This document shows positions 9,201 to 17,203 of a DNA stretch of 53,801 nucleotides, in pieces. Position numbers and translations under genes: made by a program. This stretch comes from an uncultured Saprospiraceae bacterium (GTDB lineage Bacteria > Bacteroidota > Bacteroidia > Chitinophagales > Saprospiraceae), in NCBI GenBank assembly GCA_937951615.1, contig CALFBH010000102.1, forward strand, positions 1 to 53,801, written 5' to 3'. The notes under the pieces were generated by a model. The model was not told the DNA's origin and searched no databases. It saw nothing but the letters and a program-made list of their open reading frames with translations. Position 1 is the stretch's first letter. The number at the start of each line of letters is the position of its first letter.

Positions 9201-12200
9201 AATTCATAGGAAATTTCTGTTTTATTGAGCAAATTATCTGCTCCGTCATATTGTTCGGTTTTATACAGTTTCCCCCATAATAATCCGTCATTTTCAGATA
9301 TTGTTGCGGGTTTACCAAGTTCAACATTTATATCTTCTCCTATATTATAATGGTAATATTTTGTGTAAGGGCGATTGCCGGAAACCAATTCGGGACTTGT
9401 CACAAGTGTCTGGCTATGCCCATATTTTGTTTTAAGTTTTATATCCCAGGACATATTCGGTGGTATTGGCGTATAATCCTGTATAAATTTTCTATCAAAA
9501 TATTCATAATCCCATTGCCGAATACCGTCAGCATCTGTAAGAATTTTACTTTCGACCTGATAATGCACAGTGGAAGTAAAAGGGTATCCAGATTTTATAG
9601 GAGATGAACAATCATATTGTGGTGTGGAAGTCGGTCTTTTTATATAAATAAAACTGGCTCCGACTACTGGTTCTTCGTTGTAAACGATCTGCGTTTGTTT
9701 ACCGAGCGGGTCTGTAATTCCTGTTAGTAAAACGTGACTTGAGTGCGTGGGAAAATTACTGTAAAGTGTATGTGCCTGGTCACTTTGGTAAAAATAAGAC
9801 ATTGTATCATAAGCAAAGTGAGTAGTCGGATGATCCAAATACTGTCCAGGGTCACGAATTGGAAGTTCCTCAATCTTATCGAGCAGAAATACATTGCGGG
9901 TTTTATCTATGTTTTGTTCATATTGTGGAGCATATTGTACTGCTATCATATCCACAGTACCAGGAATGCCACTCCCAGGTATTGTATCGACATTTACAAA
10001 ATTTTCATACACGTCATATCCTGGCAATTGCATTTCGTCGTATTGAAAACCTTTCTTACTCATTAACTGCCAACCATCTTCAAATCCTGTTCCCGAACTG
10101 TTGTGAACTCCATTTAATTTTAAATGTCTGACCTGATTCAGCATGTATGGATTACGGGCATGGCGAATGAGTTCGACTTTGGTAATTTTGACATTCTCAT
10201 CGGCCAATGTTGGTACATTATCAAAAGGAGTAAGGGTCAGAGAAGGGTCGTCTGGCTCATTTTCCCACCAAAAGTTAAGACCGTTATTCACTGGGTTGAA
10301 CAAGCTACAATAATCCTGAGTTTGGTCAATATCAGTATATATAGGCAATACCATGTGCCAGGGTAGTCCTACACCAAAATTAGGACTTACATTATGACCA
10401 TCCAAAAGTCTTCCCGACGAAGGAAGGCATCCAGCCTGACAAAGCGGATGCTCGTAAAGGTAAGCGAGGCAGGTATTGGGGTAATATGTTCCGCCTACAT
10501 TATCTACCATAGCATATCCTGAAGGATGATCTCCCCGCAAGTCGTAGTCCAAATCAGCATTTGCAGGTCCCACCTGAATACGTATCCCTTCATATTCAGG
10601 TAAAAGAGCAGGCATTGAAAAGAAGTTGGACATCGTAAAAGAAGTTGGATCGACCAACGTTCTGTCTGCTAAAGAGTTCCATTTGATCGCCTGATTAAAA
10701 GTTGTAAAAACAGTCTCACTTCTTTTAGCATTCCATCTTCCTGCATAAGGATGTTCTGGGTTTCCCTGATAGTAGGTTTGTGGGAAATTTACACTATTAT
10801 CTCCTGCAACAATATTGATGTCAAAATTGCAATTTGCTTTTAAAGGGTTAGAGACTTCTATACGAATTTCATACATATCTCCTGAGGAAAGATCTTCGCC
10901 AAATAAAGGAGATTCTAAGAAACCATGATCCAGAGGGGCAACATTAGTAGATGCAGCTATCTGCTCGGCGTATAAAAAATTATCCTCGCATCCTAATCCC
11001 ACAGAAACGTTTTTACCGATATAGGGATTGTTAGGACTTATTGAGTAGATAGAATTCGTAGCCTCATTATAAGGGCCATCTGCTTTAAGGTGTTTATACC
11101 TTATCCAATCATTAAATGATTCCATATCTCCCCAGGCAGCAACGACTTCTTTGGTATATAAAGAATCGAACCTTTGCTCCGGATTGCCATTTAGAGCATA
11201 TAAATCAAATGTTCCTGATGTGCTTTCTGACTGATAATCAAACTCTAATCTATCTGTTCCGGCATCTATAGAGCGAAGAAAAATATCACTATATACACTT
11301 CGGGTTAGCGTAGGCTCTGAATTAGTTGCACAGGTGTATACCTGAATGGCCTGCGCTAAACTTCTCTGCTTGAACTCCTGAAACAAATCAAATTCTCCAT
11401 AGGTATCATATAAAAATGATATGTCGCCCCATTTGTTGGGATGGCTGATTTTATTAATATACCATGCCAGTGTTTCTACTTTAGGCACTATTTGTTCTTC
11501 GCTAACTTTTGCTCCAACACGCTCATTTCGATTATGGCGTCTATTATTGGCGTTCCGTTGCTTAGCCTGCCTTATACCGAAATGATATGTTGTCCCATCA
11601 TCTAAAAGAACTTCCCATTTGCTTCCATCAAATCTGGCTTCTATATATCGCTCAAACTTATGGAGTACAAAAACCGCCCGTTCAGATCCCCGATAGCTGT
11701 CCGTATATTTATACACCATTCTGCCACTTGCCACACCAGGTATATTTAAGGTAGGGGCATACCAGTATAACTCACCCTCTTTATAAAGATAAGGAAACGG
11801 AATAGGTTCAGGAGACGATGAAGAACCACCTGTAAACTGATTTAGTTCCGAAGGGTTGTAATGGTTATAATCTTCAGAGGATATACTAATCATGGGTATA
11901 TCTACATTCCAGCCATAACCATAAGGGATTCCTGCTGTTTGTATCAGGTTATCCCCCGAAGCAAGCGACGAACTACTCGATAAAGTAGCCGAATAACTTA
12001 ATCCACCCGGTGTACTGACTGTCCCCAGATTATAAGAAGTTCCAAAAGTTCCATTGAATAAACTGACATCGCCACTAACCCCACCTGCACTCAAGGCTGA
12101 TGCTTTAACTTCGCCTGGTGCCTGTTGCCCGTTGTCGCGCCCACCGATGAGTTGGGAATAGCTTGTTGTAGTTTGAAATAATAGAAAAAGAACGATTAGT

Positions 12201-12217
12201 TTGATAAAGGTTTTCAT
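3266..12217 (-). CDS. Rhs-repeat polymorphic toxin with PD-(D/E)XK-like nuclease tip
   Basis: The chosen ATG (12217) gives 2983 aa and begins with signal peptide MKTFIKLIVLFLLFQTTTSYSQ; a start 13 codons upstream would mask it. The N-terminal ~1000 residues form the shell typical of Bacteroidota Rhs proteins, followed by many YD/Rhs repeats (YDSRGQLVE, YEYDKFGRP, YTYDGLNRL). Residues ~2575-2632 hold two copies of a dockerin-like motif (DINGQDKSEWAVNNG, DVSGQDKVLWAENNG). The Rhs core ends at about 2764 with NPNAYTDPDG. A hydrophobic Gly/Val-rich pre-toxin stretch follows, then a ~110-residue tip with YDG and, about 12 residues on, LEVKSG. This spacing fits the D...ExK active site of restriction-enzyme-fold toxins. 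The shell should encapsulate and deliver the tip. Export is by Sec at least; no VgrG or PAAR gene is nearby. Overlaps the immunity gene by 4 bp. Confidence 0.85.
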   Translation of the reverse strand: MKTFIKLIVLFLLFQTTTSYSQLIGGRDNGQQAPGEVKASALSAGGVSGDVSLFNGTFGTSYNLGTVSTPGGLSYSATLSSSSSLASGDNLIQTAGIPYGYGWNVDIPMISISSEDYNHYNPSELNQFTGGSSSSPEPIPFPYLYKEGELYWYAPTLNIPGVASGRMVYKYTDSYRGSERAVFVLHKFERYIEARFDGSKWEVLLDDGTTYHFGIRQAKQRNANNRRHNRNERVGAKVSEEQIVPKVETLAWYINKISHPNKWGDISFLYDTYGEFDLFQEFKQRSLAQAIQVYTCATNSEPTLTRSVYSDIFLRSIDAGTDRLEFDYQSESTSGTFDLYALNGNPEQRFDSLYTKEVVAAWGDMESFNDWIRYKHLKADGPYNEATNSIYSISPNNPYIGKNVSVGLGCEDNFLYAEQIAASTNVAPLDHGFLESPLFGEDLSSGDMYEIRIEVSNPLKANCNFDINIVAGDNSVNFPQTYYQGNPEHPYAGRWNAKRSETVFTTFNQAIKWNSLADRTLVDPTSFTMSNFFSMPALLPEYEGIRIQVGPANADLDYDLRGDHPSGYAMVDNVGGTYYPNTCLAYLYEHPLCQAGCLPSSGRLLDGHNVSPNFGVGLPWHMVLPIYTDIDQTQDYCSLFNPVNNGLNFWWENEPDDPSLTLTPFDNVPTLADENVKITKVELIRHARNPYMLNQVRHLKLNGVHNSSGTGFEDGWQLMSKKGFQYDEMQLPGYDVYENFVNVDTIPGSGIPGTVDMIAVQYAPQYEQNIDKTRNVFLLDKIEELPIRDPGQYLDHPTTHFAYDTMSYFYQSDQAHTLYSNFPTHSSHVLLTGITDPLGKQTQIVYNEEPVVGASFIYIKRPTSTPQYDCSSPIKSGYPFTSTVHYQVESKILTDADGIRQWDYEYFDRKFIQDYTPIPPNMSWDIKLKTKYGHSQTLVTSPELVSGNRPYTKYYHYNIGEDINVELGKPATISENDGLLWGKLYKTEQYDGADNLLNKTEISYEFQKAFVRGKLRTRHNKNLMTDNGNYPLGHDYIDRIIPDYASPNPTIDSIYPTVIPTSPNVLFPWEVSALTDYYYNENRLNPEPLTAPLPVDSTLVKDWITYYRDVLIPYYNDGINNGYGFHDIQRPPHITEWIYSLYPFPEYYASAPDTVSEYYAALERYEMYQNYFFQAYELWNENYYLFSPTYTAEYPSIRGLSCFSGMKPYESVFENHILAYQASYYLDSYFIKTAQSTETAYDNSCSGSVDSLQTITEYEYYDADETGSTTSEGYDILLHGNTNWQQLQWEPSWQLYKKKSYSPQHPDAYTATEYFYYYDMMNQEHIPVSMNKGLGDYLQNLDDGNDKLFYPVHWSWKYKMRNIAFQERVTSKAPGQDAISQSTYLTYSNEWNDISVFSNEQLEDIILNECDATGNGGMTSVGGYDNCLIVNSGDCYNPPDAMTTVIGEDNSCYWCLIATSEDVDSLTNGGENDSRQLIDLGYAHKDNLFYQTTEIQTNEVIKSTYQSVPDAKYAILRFTEDAANTNNFLPDFPYSSLKTHKVIERNMYGAVQLEEDEKRLKTRYEYTGVKSQRYWYCDSIYDTSIGVMIMDLVNVPTSITVGVGLPDSLTTHYTYHENYSIDSIIDPNGKLLTYGYDYYGRLRFTYLNGQKTGEIAYHQWNSDHSKDFETRMLDNYVETRTYNEIGENESMIARAYVDPLGRSAITATHKASTSSELIVAGGIDYDNWDRQTKLYKPYLYNSGFNSLSYNMHQALSPNYAENQYEDTPRSRVFKSAKYGIDINTSSHTVDNAYCLISGDVAATELDLNTDEQNLLFSGTPSAYRLMRTQMTDEDGKTAIEYTNAVGQKIATMGNDGTDNIITLFVYDSRGQLVEVINPKKQESAYVYNLLGQLCEKTTVDGGTTNYVYNTSGQVIIEEDAKSAAEGAARFYEYDKFGRPTEQVYYSTSALQQTGIIDSLDAAQETAWMFSGGASGSGSMSGFILEKRFFYGNDFDANEASISPIAQNKLGNLDNEKGQVSHTISYDLQGNPIEYRFMSYNENGWLDWEIVQFNAEGLSLTSQGSTTIIDLPDYNLQGSLKTQNIDLNGDGLDFQHHYTYDDFNRLNEVYISYTDDKQQGYKVASYTYNDALGLVDEVKYYASGDNGTLKNQEIETITHSYDIRDRLTELDAGLFNWRMFYDNDNPTQAQNTTTSWNGNINSTQATYKLAGTTNATALNTFENESTYAYTYDGLNRLRAAACRGYLGSVGSTAYTYDNIGNLNILNRITEQGIVPYNYVYEVGTNRLQSVENGPTRYTYDPNGNMLTDTKKNLTNTVYGRANLPQQLSVGTDTIIHYLYDVNDMRIYKKLDSAAVTVFKEEYYLRDATGRELAIIDDTGNIVWYIYGKERIASTNEAPLVYELDVKVWLEGAYSEQNGLMTTGLNERGLLPGQTPFNELVSSTPIGQPYNVSPWFYQGNEGDDYDENSYATTVVDWVLLSLRTEIDTTAEIFKTAALLHSDGQLELAEGIFLPRSLATDSVYVVIEHRNHTGIISAQKIGLTDNILRHDFTASNSAATGATGQKEIAPSVWAMLAGNAITLPGSQSDDINGQDKSEWAVNNGSFDRYLSSDFNLNGDVSGQDKVLWAENNGTFCELKISRAYVAQPVNAPVPQLNYYLYDHLGNTRVTYSVEVLGVNNISYTTESAMDYFPYGKALRSFGKERYLSTHHERDTETDFDYRGARFYDADVARFNSLDPLAMDLAAWSPYNYVLANPNAYTDPDGKWPTPDTVWDVGNVVYGVGSLIKNVAAGNYVGAFVDGVGVVIDVVATAVPVVPGGAATGLKAIREGSELAVKNSDEVIEFSAEAAGQAAKDMTDEAGGVLYNNGYRSADGKFASPKGDAPAAGANAEKSVWNAVEAKDGWSVTEGRVYVKDAGGNVRVYDGAAHSPNGNNIGLEVKSGGASRTTSQKNFDTNLNSSSKNTVQGTGKNKDLTIHRALEIRHQ

Positions 12218-12609
12218 AGATACATTATTTTTTTTGGCATGGCAATACAAGGTCATCCTTCTAAAATCTGAGCATGGACAGCTTTTTAGAAGACAACATC
12301 ATTTACCATAAAAAACACATGAATCTCGAGTGTAGAAGCTCGTAAAAATTCAGGTATTTTTAACCGAGTTAAAAAAATAGCTTGTACGTAGTGTACAATT
12401 GTAGAGTAGTATCTGCCGCAAATCTATATATAATTTTTCTAAAAAAACAATTATGCACCGAAAACATATTTAAGGATGGAAAACGAATTGAAAATCCATC
12501 AGAAAACATAAATCAGCCTCACACTGTTACCTTCTTACAATTTTTGTATTGACGAACATCAACAATAAATTCCCCTGCATTTCTTATATTTGCAGCCAAT
12601 TTCAGAATA
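12218..12609. other. Divergent intergenic region with two hairpins
   Basis: No gene is visible in these 392 bases between the Rhs gene (minus) and lspA (plus). Two inverted repeats stand out. CTTCTAAAA at 12258-12266 pairs with TTTTAGAAG at 12284-12292, in the leader of the Rhs gene. TTGTAC at 12382-12387 pairs with GTACAA at 12393-12398. Either could be a leader structure or an operator. The region must hold both promoters. Confidence 0.5.
12585..12592 (+). promoter_or_regulatory. Bacteroidota -7 box upstream of lspA
   Basis: TATATTTG matches the Bacteroidota sigma-ABfr -7 consensus TAnnTTTG and lies 17 bp before the lspA ATG. A convincing -33 TTTG at the usual distance is not visible, so the call is tentative. 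Confidence 0.35.
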
Positions 12610-13320
12610 ATGAAGTATAAAAAATATTATTGGGTGGTATTCATCGTCGTATTGATCGATCAGATTTCCAAAATGCTGGTGTACCAGTATATGGATTTGG
12701 GCTACATGGGAGAGATTAAGATATTGGGGCTAGACTGGGCACGACTTCATTACATTCTCAATGAAGGTATGGCTTTTGGGCTGACCATCATACCTAAAGC
12801 TGCACTGTCTATATTTCGCTTATTGGCAATATCAGCACTTTTATACTTTTTTTATCTTCAAATTAAAGAAAAAGCGCACACAGGATTTCTGTTTTGCCTG
12901 GCTTTGATTCTTGGTGGCGCCATTGGCAATGCCATAGACAGTGTGTTTTACGGCGTGTTTCTCGAAGGCAATGTAATTCCTGGTTCGCCGACGCCCTGGC
13001 TCTATGGACAGGTAATCGACATGTTCTATTTCCCAATGTTTGAAGGTAGTTTTCCAAATTGGATGCCTTTTTTTGGTGGCGACCGTTTCTTATTTTTTAG
13101 TGCTATTTTTAACGTTGCCGATTCCGCTATTTTTATGGGCGCGGTCTCTTTATTATTGTTTAATCGGAAATTTTTCAAGGAAGAAGCAGCATCCGTTGAG
13201 ACACAAAATGGTCAAGATAACGAAGCTGTCGATTCAATATCAGACAATAATACTTCTGATGAAAATCATGTCGAAAACAATATACTTGAAACACCTACTG
13301 CCGAAGAAAAACCCGAATAA
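12610..13320 (+). CDS. lspA: Lipoprotein signal peptidase (signal peptidase II)
   Basis: This is an aspartic peptidase of the inner membrane that removes signal peptides from diacylglyceryl prolipoproteins. The 236-aa product has the LspA layout: an N-terminal membrane segment with DQISKM, then N-E-G-MAFG, and the two catalytic blocks GNAIDSVFYG and FNVADSAIFMG, each with the expected Asp. Bacteroidota versions are longer than the E. coli protein (~164 aa); here there is an extra loop around residues 110-150 and a ~45-residue acidic, Asn/Glu-rich tail after the last membrane segment that I do not recognise. It stands alone upstream of a small plus-strand group. Substrates in this window include the lipoproteins at 1158, 21289 and 37819. 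Confidence 0.95.
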   Translation: MKYKKYYWVVFIVVLIDQISKMLVYQYMDLGYMGEIKILGLDWARLHYILNEGMAFGLTIIPKAALSIFRLLAISALLYFFYLQIKEKAHTGFLFCLALILGGAIGNAIDSVFYGVFLEGNVIPGSPTPWLYGQVIDMFYFPMFEGSFPNWMPFFGGDRFLFFSAIFNVADSAIFMGAVSLLLFNRKFFKEEAASVETQNGQDNEAVDSISDNNTSDENHVENNILETPTAEEKPE

Positions 13321-13376
13321 ATTGTTTTCATACCACATTTTTCATTAATTTGTTTTGTTTTAAAAACAGAACACCT

Positions 13377-14243
13377 ATGGACACCATTATATTACTACAA
13401 GCCGAAACCACAGGCTGGCTGGACAGCGGATTAAATTATTTACGCTATGGCGCAATGGGTATCGGCGCATTATTTTTTATCATCACAGCGATTCTATTTG
13501 CGATGGAACGTGGGCGAGATAATGTTCGGGCAAGTGTGCTGGGGTTTTTGAAAACTTTCCTCCGTTTTTCCATGCTTCTTTTTGTGCTAGGGCTCATTGC
13601 AGAAATTGCAAAACAGGTCTTACCCAATAATGCACCCGCTGTAGCTAATATTGAAATTCCGCAAGGCGTATATTTGTTAGACGGAACTGGTGAGCCTTTC
13701 AATGAATTTAAAATCACTTTGCCAGATGGCACTATAAAAACCTTCGACAAATTCCCTGAAAGTGGTTATGAAAACATTCGACGAAATATTGAAAAAAACG
13801 AAAATAAATTACTGATAAAAAATAGTTCCGGCACAGCACTTGGTTATCTAACAGAACAGGACCTTGCTAGTTTGCTCGGCACAAATCCACCGCAGCCTTC
13901 AGCTACAGGCATAGAATTGGAGACCAAAGGCAGTTTTAGCCGAGCAACATTTTATCCCAATAAAGAAAAACCAAATTCCACTTCCTATATCGACGCTTTT
14001 CCATTCAAGATAAATATGAAAAGCGACAATTCAGGAGTTGGTTATAACATTCTCAGTAAAGACGGGAACAAAACTTATGTCAATTTTACAGAAGTAGAAC
14101 CTCGAAGCAATATCATTTTTGAGGTAGATGAAAAATACTACTTATTATTAATTACACAAGCTAGAAATTATACCGACGACACTAAAACGCCCCCTCATGC
14201 TTATGCAAAAATACTAGTAGGAGAAATCGCAAAACAAAATTAA
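13377..14243 (+). CDS. Membrane-anchored protein of unknown function
   Basis: The ATG at 13377 gives 288 aa starting MDTIILLQAETTGWLDSG; a start nine codons upstream adds only a poor leader. Two membrane segments (about residues 22-42 and 60-80) flank a short basic loop containing MERGRDNVR. The remaining ~200 residues form a soluble domain of short strands and turns (YLLDGTGEPFNEFKITLPDG). No family is recognised. The stop TAA and the ATG of engB overlap in TAATG, so the two are probably one operon. Confidence 0.7.
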   Translation: MDTIILLQAETTGWLDSGLNYLRYGAMGIGALFFIITAILFAMERGRDNVRASVLGFLKTFLRFSMLLFVLGLIAEIAKQVLPNNAPAVANIEIPQGVYLLDGTGEPFNEFKITLPDGTIKTFDKFPESGYENIRRNIEKNENKLLIKNSSGTALGYLTEQDLASLLGTNPPQPSATGIELETKGSFSRATFYPNKEKPNSTSYIDAFPFKINMKSDNSGVGYNILSKDGNKTYVNFTEVEPRSNIIFEVDEKYYLLLITQARNYTDDTKTPPHAYAKILVGEIAKQN

Positions 14244-14851
14244 TGAAAATAAAATATCTCGATTTTCTAGGTAGTTTTCCAAGCTATCGCCAATGTCCGG
14301 CAGATACCCGACCAGAGTATGCCTTCATTGGTCGTTCCAATGTCGGAAAGTCGTCTTTAATCAATATGCTCTCTGGCAGAAACAGCCTCGCACGAGTGTC
14401 TGGCACACCAGGAAAAACACAATTAATCAACCTTTTCCTAGTCAATAGCGAATGGCTACTTTCAGATTTGCCTGGGTACGGCTATGCCAAAGTGTCCAAA
14501 ACCCAGCGCAAAGAATTTGAACGTATGATTCGGGATTACCTCAAATTCAGAGACAGCCTGGCCTGCACGTTTGTACTGATTGATATTCGGCAAAAGCCGC
14601 AAAAAAATGACTTGGAATTTATAGAGCAACTCGGCAAAATGCATGTCCCTTTTACCATAGTATTCACAAAGGCAGACAAACAAAAAACACCTCAAAATGA
14701 AGCAAATGTAGAAGCCTTTAAAGCCGCCATGTTGGAAACCTGGGAAGAAATGCCCCAATATTTTATTACTTCCGCTACCGCTAAAACAGGACGAGAAGAA
14801 ATTCTGGAGTTTATAGAAACAATAAACCAAAAGGTAGAAGAGGAACATTGA
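14243..14851 (+). CDS. engB: Ribosome biogenesis GTPase EngB/YihA
   Basis: A 202-aa TRAFAC GTPase of the EngB (YihA/YsxC) family, needed for large-subunit ribosome assembly. All G motifs are visible: G1 GRSNVGKS (residues 30-37), the GTPGKTQ switch I threonine region, G3 DLPGYG (75-80), G4 TKAD and G5 SATAKTG near residue 178. Length matches the family (~200 aa). The start overlaps the previous stop (TAATG). An acyltransferase gene follows after 33 bp. Confidence 0.96.
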   Translation: MKIKYLDFLGSFPSYRQCPADTRPEYAFIGRSNVGKSSLINMLSGRNSLARVSGTPGKTQLINLFLVNSEWLLSDLPGYGYAKVSKTQRKEFERMIRDYLKFRDSLACTFVLIDIRQKPQKNDLEFIEQLGKMHVPFTIVFTKADKQKTPQNEANVEAFKAAMLETWEEMPQYFITSATAKTGREEILEFIETINQKVEEEH

Positions 14852-14884
14852 ACATTTGCCATTTATCATTCATCGTTAAATTAC

Positions 14885-16609
14885 ATGAATCAAGATTATC
14901 CGTATATTCTACAAGACCATGCCCAGTGGCCCATCCGCAAGCTATATGCAAAACGGGAAGAATTTGTAGCAGAGGTGATAGAATTTACCGTCCAGCGCAT
15001 CAAGGAAACACGGCGGGATGAACTCGGCGAAGAAATTGCGCTCACCATTTATAAAGAACGCCTTCGCACACGTGAAGAACCCTGGAAAGTAGATCCTCCA
15101 AATGAGATTGCCTTCTGGAATAAACTGCGCAGTAAGCTTAAAAAAATATTAGGCAAAGGAGGTACGCAAGACGAAGAAGCCATTAATGATGAAATTTTAC
15201 GCACCATTGTCAGCCGCTACGCCAATGAAATTGCAGGAGGATTCAGCATCAAGACCCACCGCTTTGCCAGACGCTTCCTGACCAGCGGCTTTGGTCGCCT
15301 CCTCAACACAGCAGCCAATCGAAATTTTAAACGTATTTATAGCCGCAGACGGCACATGCTGCGCGAAAGATTCAAGCGGCACGGCGAAACAGACATGCTT
15401 CGCAAACTATCTACTCAGGGTACGCTTGTTGTCGTCCCTACCCATTTTAGCAACCTGGATTCCATCATGCTCGGTTGGGCAATGGACAGCCTCGGCATAG
15501 GGCAAATGTCTTATGGCGCAGGACTCAATTTATTCAACAATAGGATATTATCCTGGTTTATGAACCGACTAGGGGCTTACAAAGTGGATCGGCGAAAAAA
15601 GAATGGCATTTATCTGGAAACACTCAAAGCATTTTCCAACCTCTCTATACAACACGGCACACACACCCTCTTTTTTCCTGGCGGTACACGCCAGCGTTCG
15701 GGTAGCCTGGAAAAGAAACTCAAGCTCGGTTTATTAGGAACAGTCACCGAAGCACAACGGACTCATTTCATGAACAACAAAGACGAGAAAATATTCATCG
15801 TCCCCCTAGTCATCGGTTATAATTTTGTACTGGAAGCCAGAAACCTGATTTCTGATTATTTAAAAAGAACAGGTAAAGAACTTTACCTCTCCAATAGTCA
15901 ACCTTTATCCTTTTGGAAAACTATGCGCTTCATGTGGAGACTATTTTCCGTCAGTTCTGAGATTCAATTGTCTTTTGGCCGCCCTTTAGATGTCATGGGC
16001 AATTTTGTAGATGAAAACGGAAACAGCCTCGACCAAAAAGGCAATATCATAGACCTCAAAGGTTATTTCATGACCAATGGAGCAGTCACCGCCGACCTAC
16101 AACGCGACCAGGAATACACCCGTCGCCTCGCCGATATTCTGGTCGACAGATACCACAAAGAAAATATTGTTCTAACCAGTCATGTCGTCGCTTTTACGGC
16201 ATTTAACATGCTGAAAGCCCGCAATGCCCAACTGGACCTCTACGGTTTATTGCGCCTGCCGCCAGAAGACCGACACATAGCAGCACAACAATTTCAGGAT
16301 GCCGTAGCTGCCGTCAAAGCCAAACTAGAAGAAATGGCAGCAAAAAACACCCTCAAATTGTCCAGCAACATCACAGATGATGTAAAACCAATCATTAATA
16401 ACGGATTACAAAACCTCGGCGTATTCCATCCCAAAGGACCCCTGACCATCGACAAAGAAAAAAATCTATTTGTACCAGATATAGAATTGCTATTTTACTA
16501 CCACAACCGTCTCACCGGCTACGACTTAGAAAAAACAATCAATTGGACAAATTTGATAGACCAGGACATGCAGGAAAGCATTTTAGCAGATCTACACTAC
16601 GGAACTTAA
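14885..16609 (+). CDS. PlsB/PlsC-type glycerolipid acyltransferase
   Basis: The 574-aa product has an acyltransferase domain at about residues 170-330. Motif I is THFSNLD (H-x4-D), followed by a substrate block around GAYKVDR and by FFPGGTRQRSGS, which matches the FPGGTRSR-type glycerol-phosphate-binding motif, and IVPLVIGYN as motif IV. It should transfer an acyl chain to sn-glycerol-3-phosphate or its 1-acyl derivative in phospholipid synthesis at the inner membrane. The long N-terminal helical part (1-165) and the C-terminal ~200 residues resemble large GPAT-like proteins of Bacteroidota, not the ~240-aa PlsC, so glycerol-3-phosphate acyltransferase is a little more likely. The gap before the gene contains the heptamer-like words CATTTATCATTCATC. 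Confidence 0.85.
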   Translation: MNQDYPYILQDHAQWPIRKLYAKREEFVAEVIEFTVQRIKETRRDELGEEIALTIYKERLRTREEPWKVDPPNEIAFWNKLRSKLKKILGKGGTQDEEAINDEILRTIVSRYANEIAGGFSIKTHRFARRFLTSGFGRLLNTAANRNFKRIYSRRRHMLRERFKRHGETDMLRKLSTQGTLVVVPTHFSNLDSIMLGWAMDSLGIGQMSYGAGLNLFNNRILSWFMNRLGAYKVDRRKKNGIYLETLKAFSNLSIQHGTHTLFFPGGTRQRSGSLEKKLKLGLLGTVTEAQRTHFMNNKDEKIFIVPLVIGYNFVLEARNLISDYLKRTGKELYLSNSQPLSFWKTMRFMWRLFSVSSEIQLSFGRPLDVMGNFVDENGNSLDQKGNIIDLKGYFMTNGAVTADLQRDQEYTRRLADILVDRYHKENIVLTSHVVAFTAFNMLKARNAQLDLYGLLRLPPEDRHIAAQQFQDAVAAVKAKLEEMAAKNTLKLSSNITDDVKPIINNGLQNLGVFHPKGPLTIDKEKNLFVPDIELLFYYHNRLTGYDLEKTINWTNLIDQDMQESILADLHYGT

Positions 16610-16759
16610 GCCAAGTTGAAATAGTAGCCCCCAATTTTACATTTTCACCGTCTGTAGTTTATAGGAATCAGTGGTTCAAAAAACACCCAATACACAAAGT
16701 GTCTTTCAACACAAATGCCGTCCTATAATAAAACCATCTGATCTGATAAATATCCAAAT

Positions 16760-17203
16760 ATGACAAAGCTTACTATCCTACTCTCCACCTTCTTGCTATG
16801 TACCATCACGACACAGGCAACCATCAATCCAATTTTCAAAGAATGCATGCAGCGCGGCTACGAAGTCACCACTGAAGGAGATATCGACTATTGCACTTTT
16901 CCAGATGGCAGCAAATGCTTATTAGAAGACTTTAACGAACAACGCTGCGGACAAGAATTTTTCAACAAAGAATACTGCATAGAAGAAGGCATTTACGTCT
17001 GGGACACCGAAAAGTGCTGCAAAGGACTCGTCGCCTACCTTCCCAGAGACATGGTCGGACAGGCACGCTGCGAAAAAGCGACAAAACTCCACCTCAATAA
17101 CTTCAAAAACAGCAAATGGCCATTCGGTATCCTGCTAGCCGCACTTCTTGGACTGGCTATGTTTTTATATGTCCGTTATAAAAGGAAAAATAAAGATACT
17201 TAG
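16760..17203 (+). CDS. DUF333-like secreted, membrane-anchored protein
   Basis: The product has 147 aa with signal peptide at residues 1-21 (MTKLTILLSTFLLCTITTQA). The mature part is cysteine-rich. It contains CMQRGYEV, then YCTFPDGSKCLLEDFNEQRC, matching the C-x-FPDG-x-C pattern of DUF333 domains. A second cysteine cluster (YCIEEGIYVWDTEKCC) follows. A membrane segment at about 119-139 (WPFGILLAALLGLAMFLYV) with a basic end anchors it. Ten cysteines suggest disulfides outside the cytoplasm. Function of the family is unknown. Confidence 0.7.
   Translation: MTKLTILLSTFLLCTITTQATINPIFKECMQRGYEVTTEGDIDYCTFPDGSKCLLEDFNEQRCGQEFFNKEYCIEEGIYVWDTEKCCKGLVAYLPRDMVGQARCEKATKLHLNNFKNSKWPFGILLAALLGLAMFLYVRYKRKNKDT

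Noticed and set aside
3440-10366. Plus-strand frames of 60-138 codons across the Rhs gene
   Set aside because: They are shadows of the well-supported 2983-codon Rhs frame on the other strand.
14462-14869. 135-codon minus-strand frame opposite engB
   Set aside because: It lies wholly on a certain GTPase gene and its cysteine/phenylalanine-rich sequence is typical of antisense reading.
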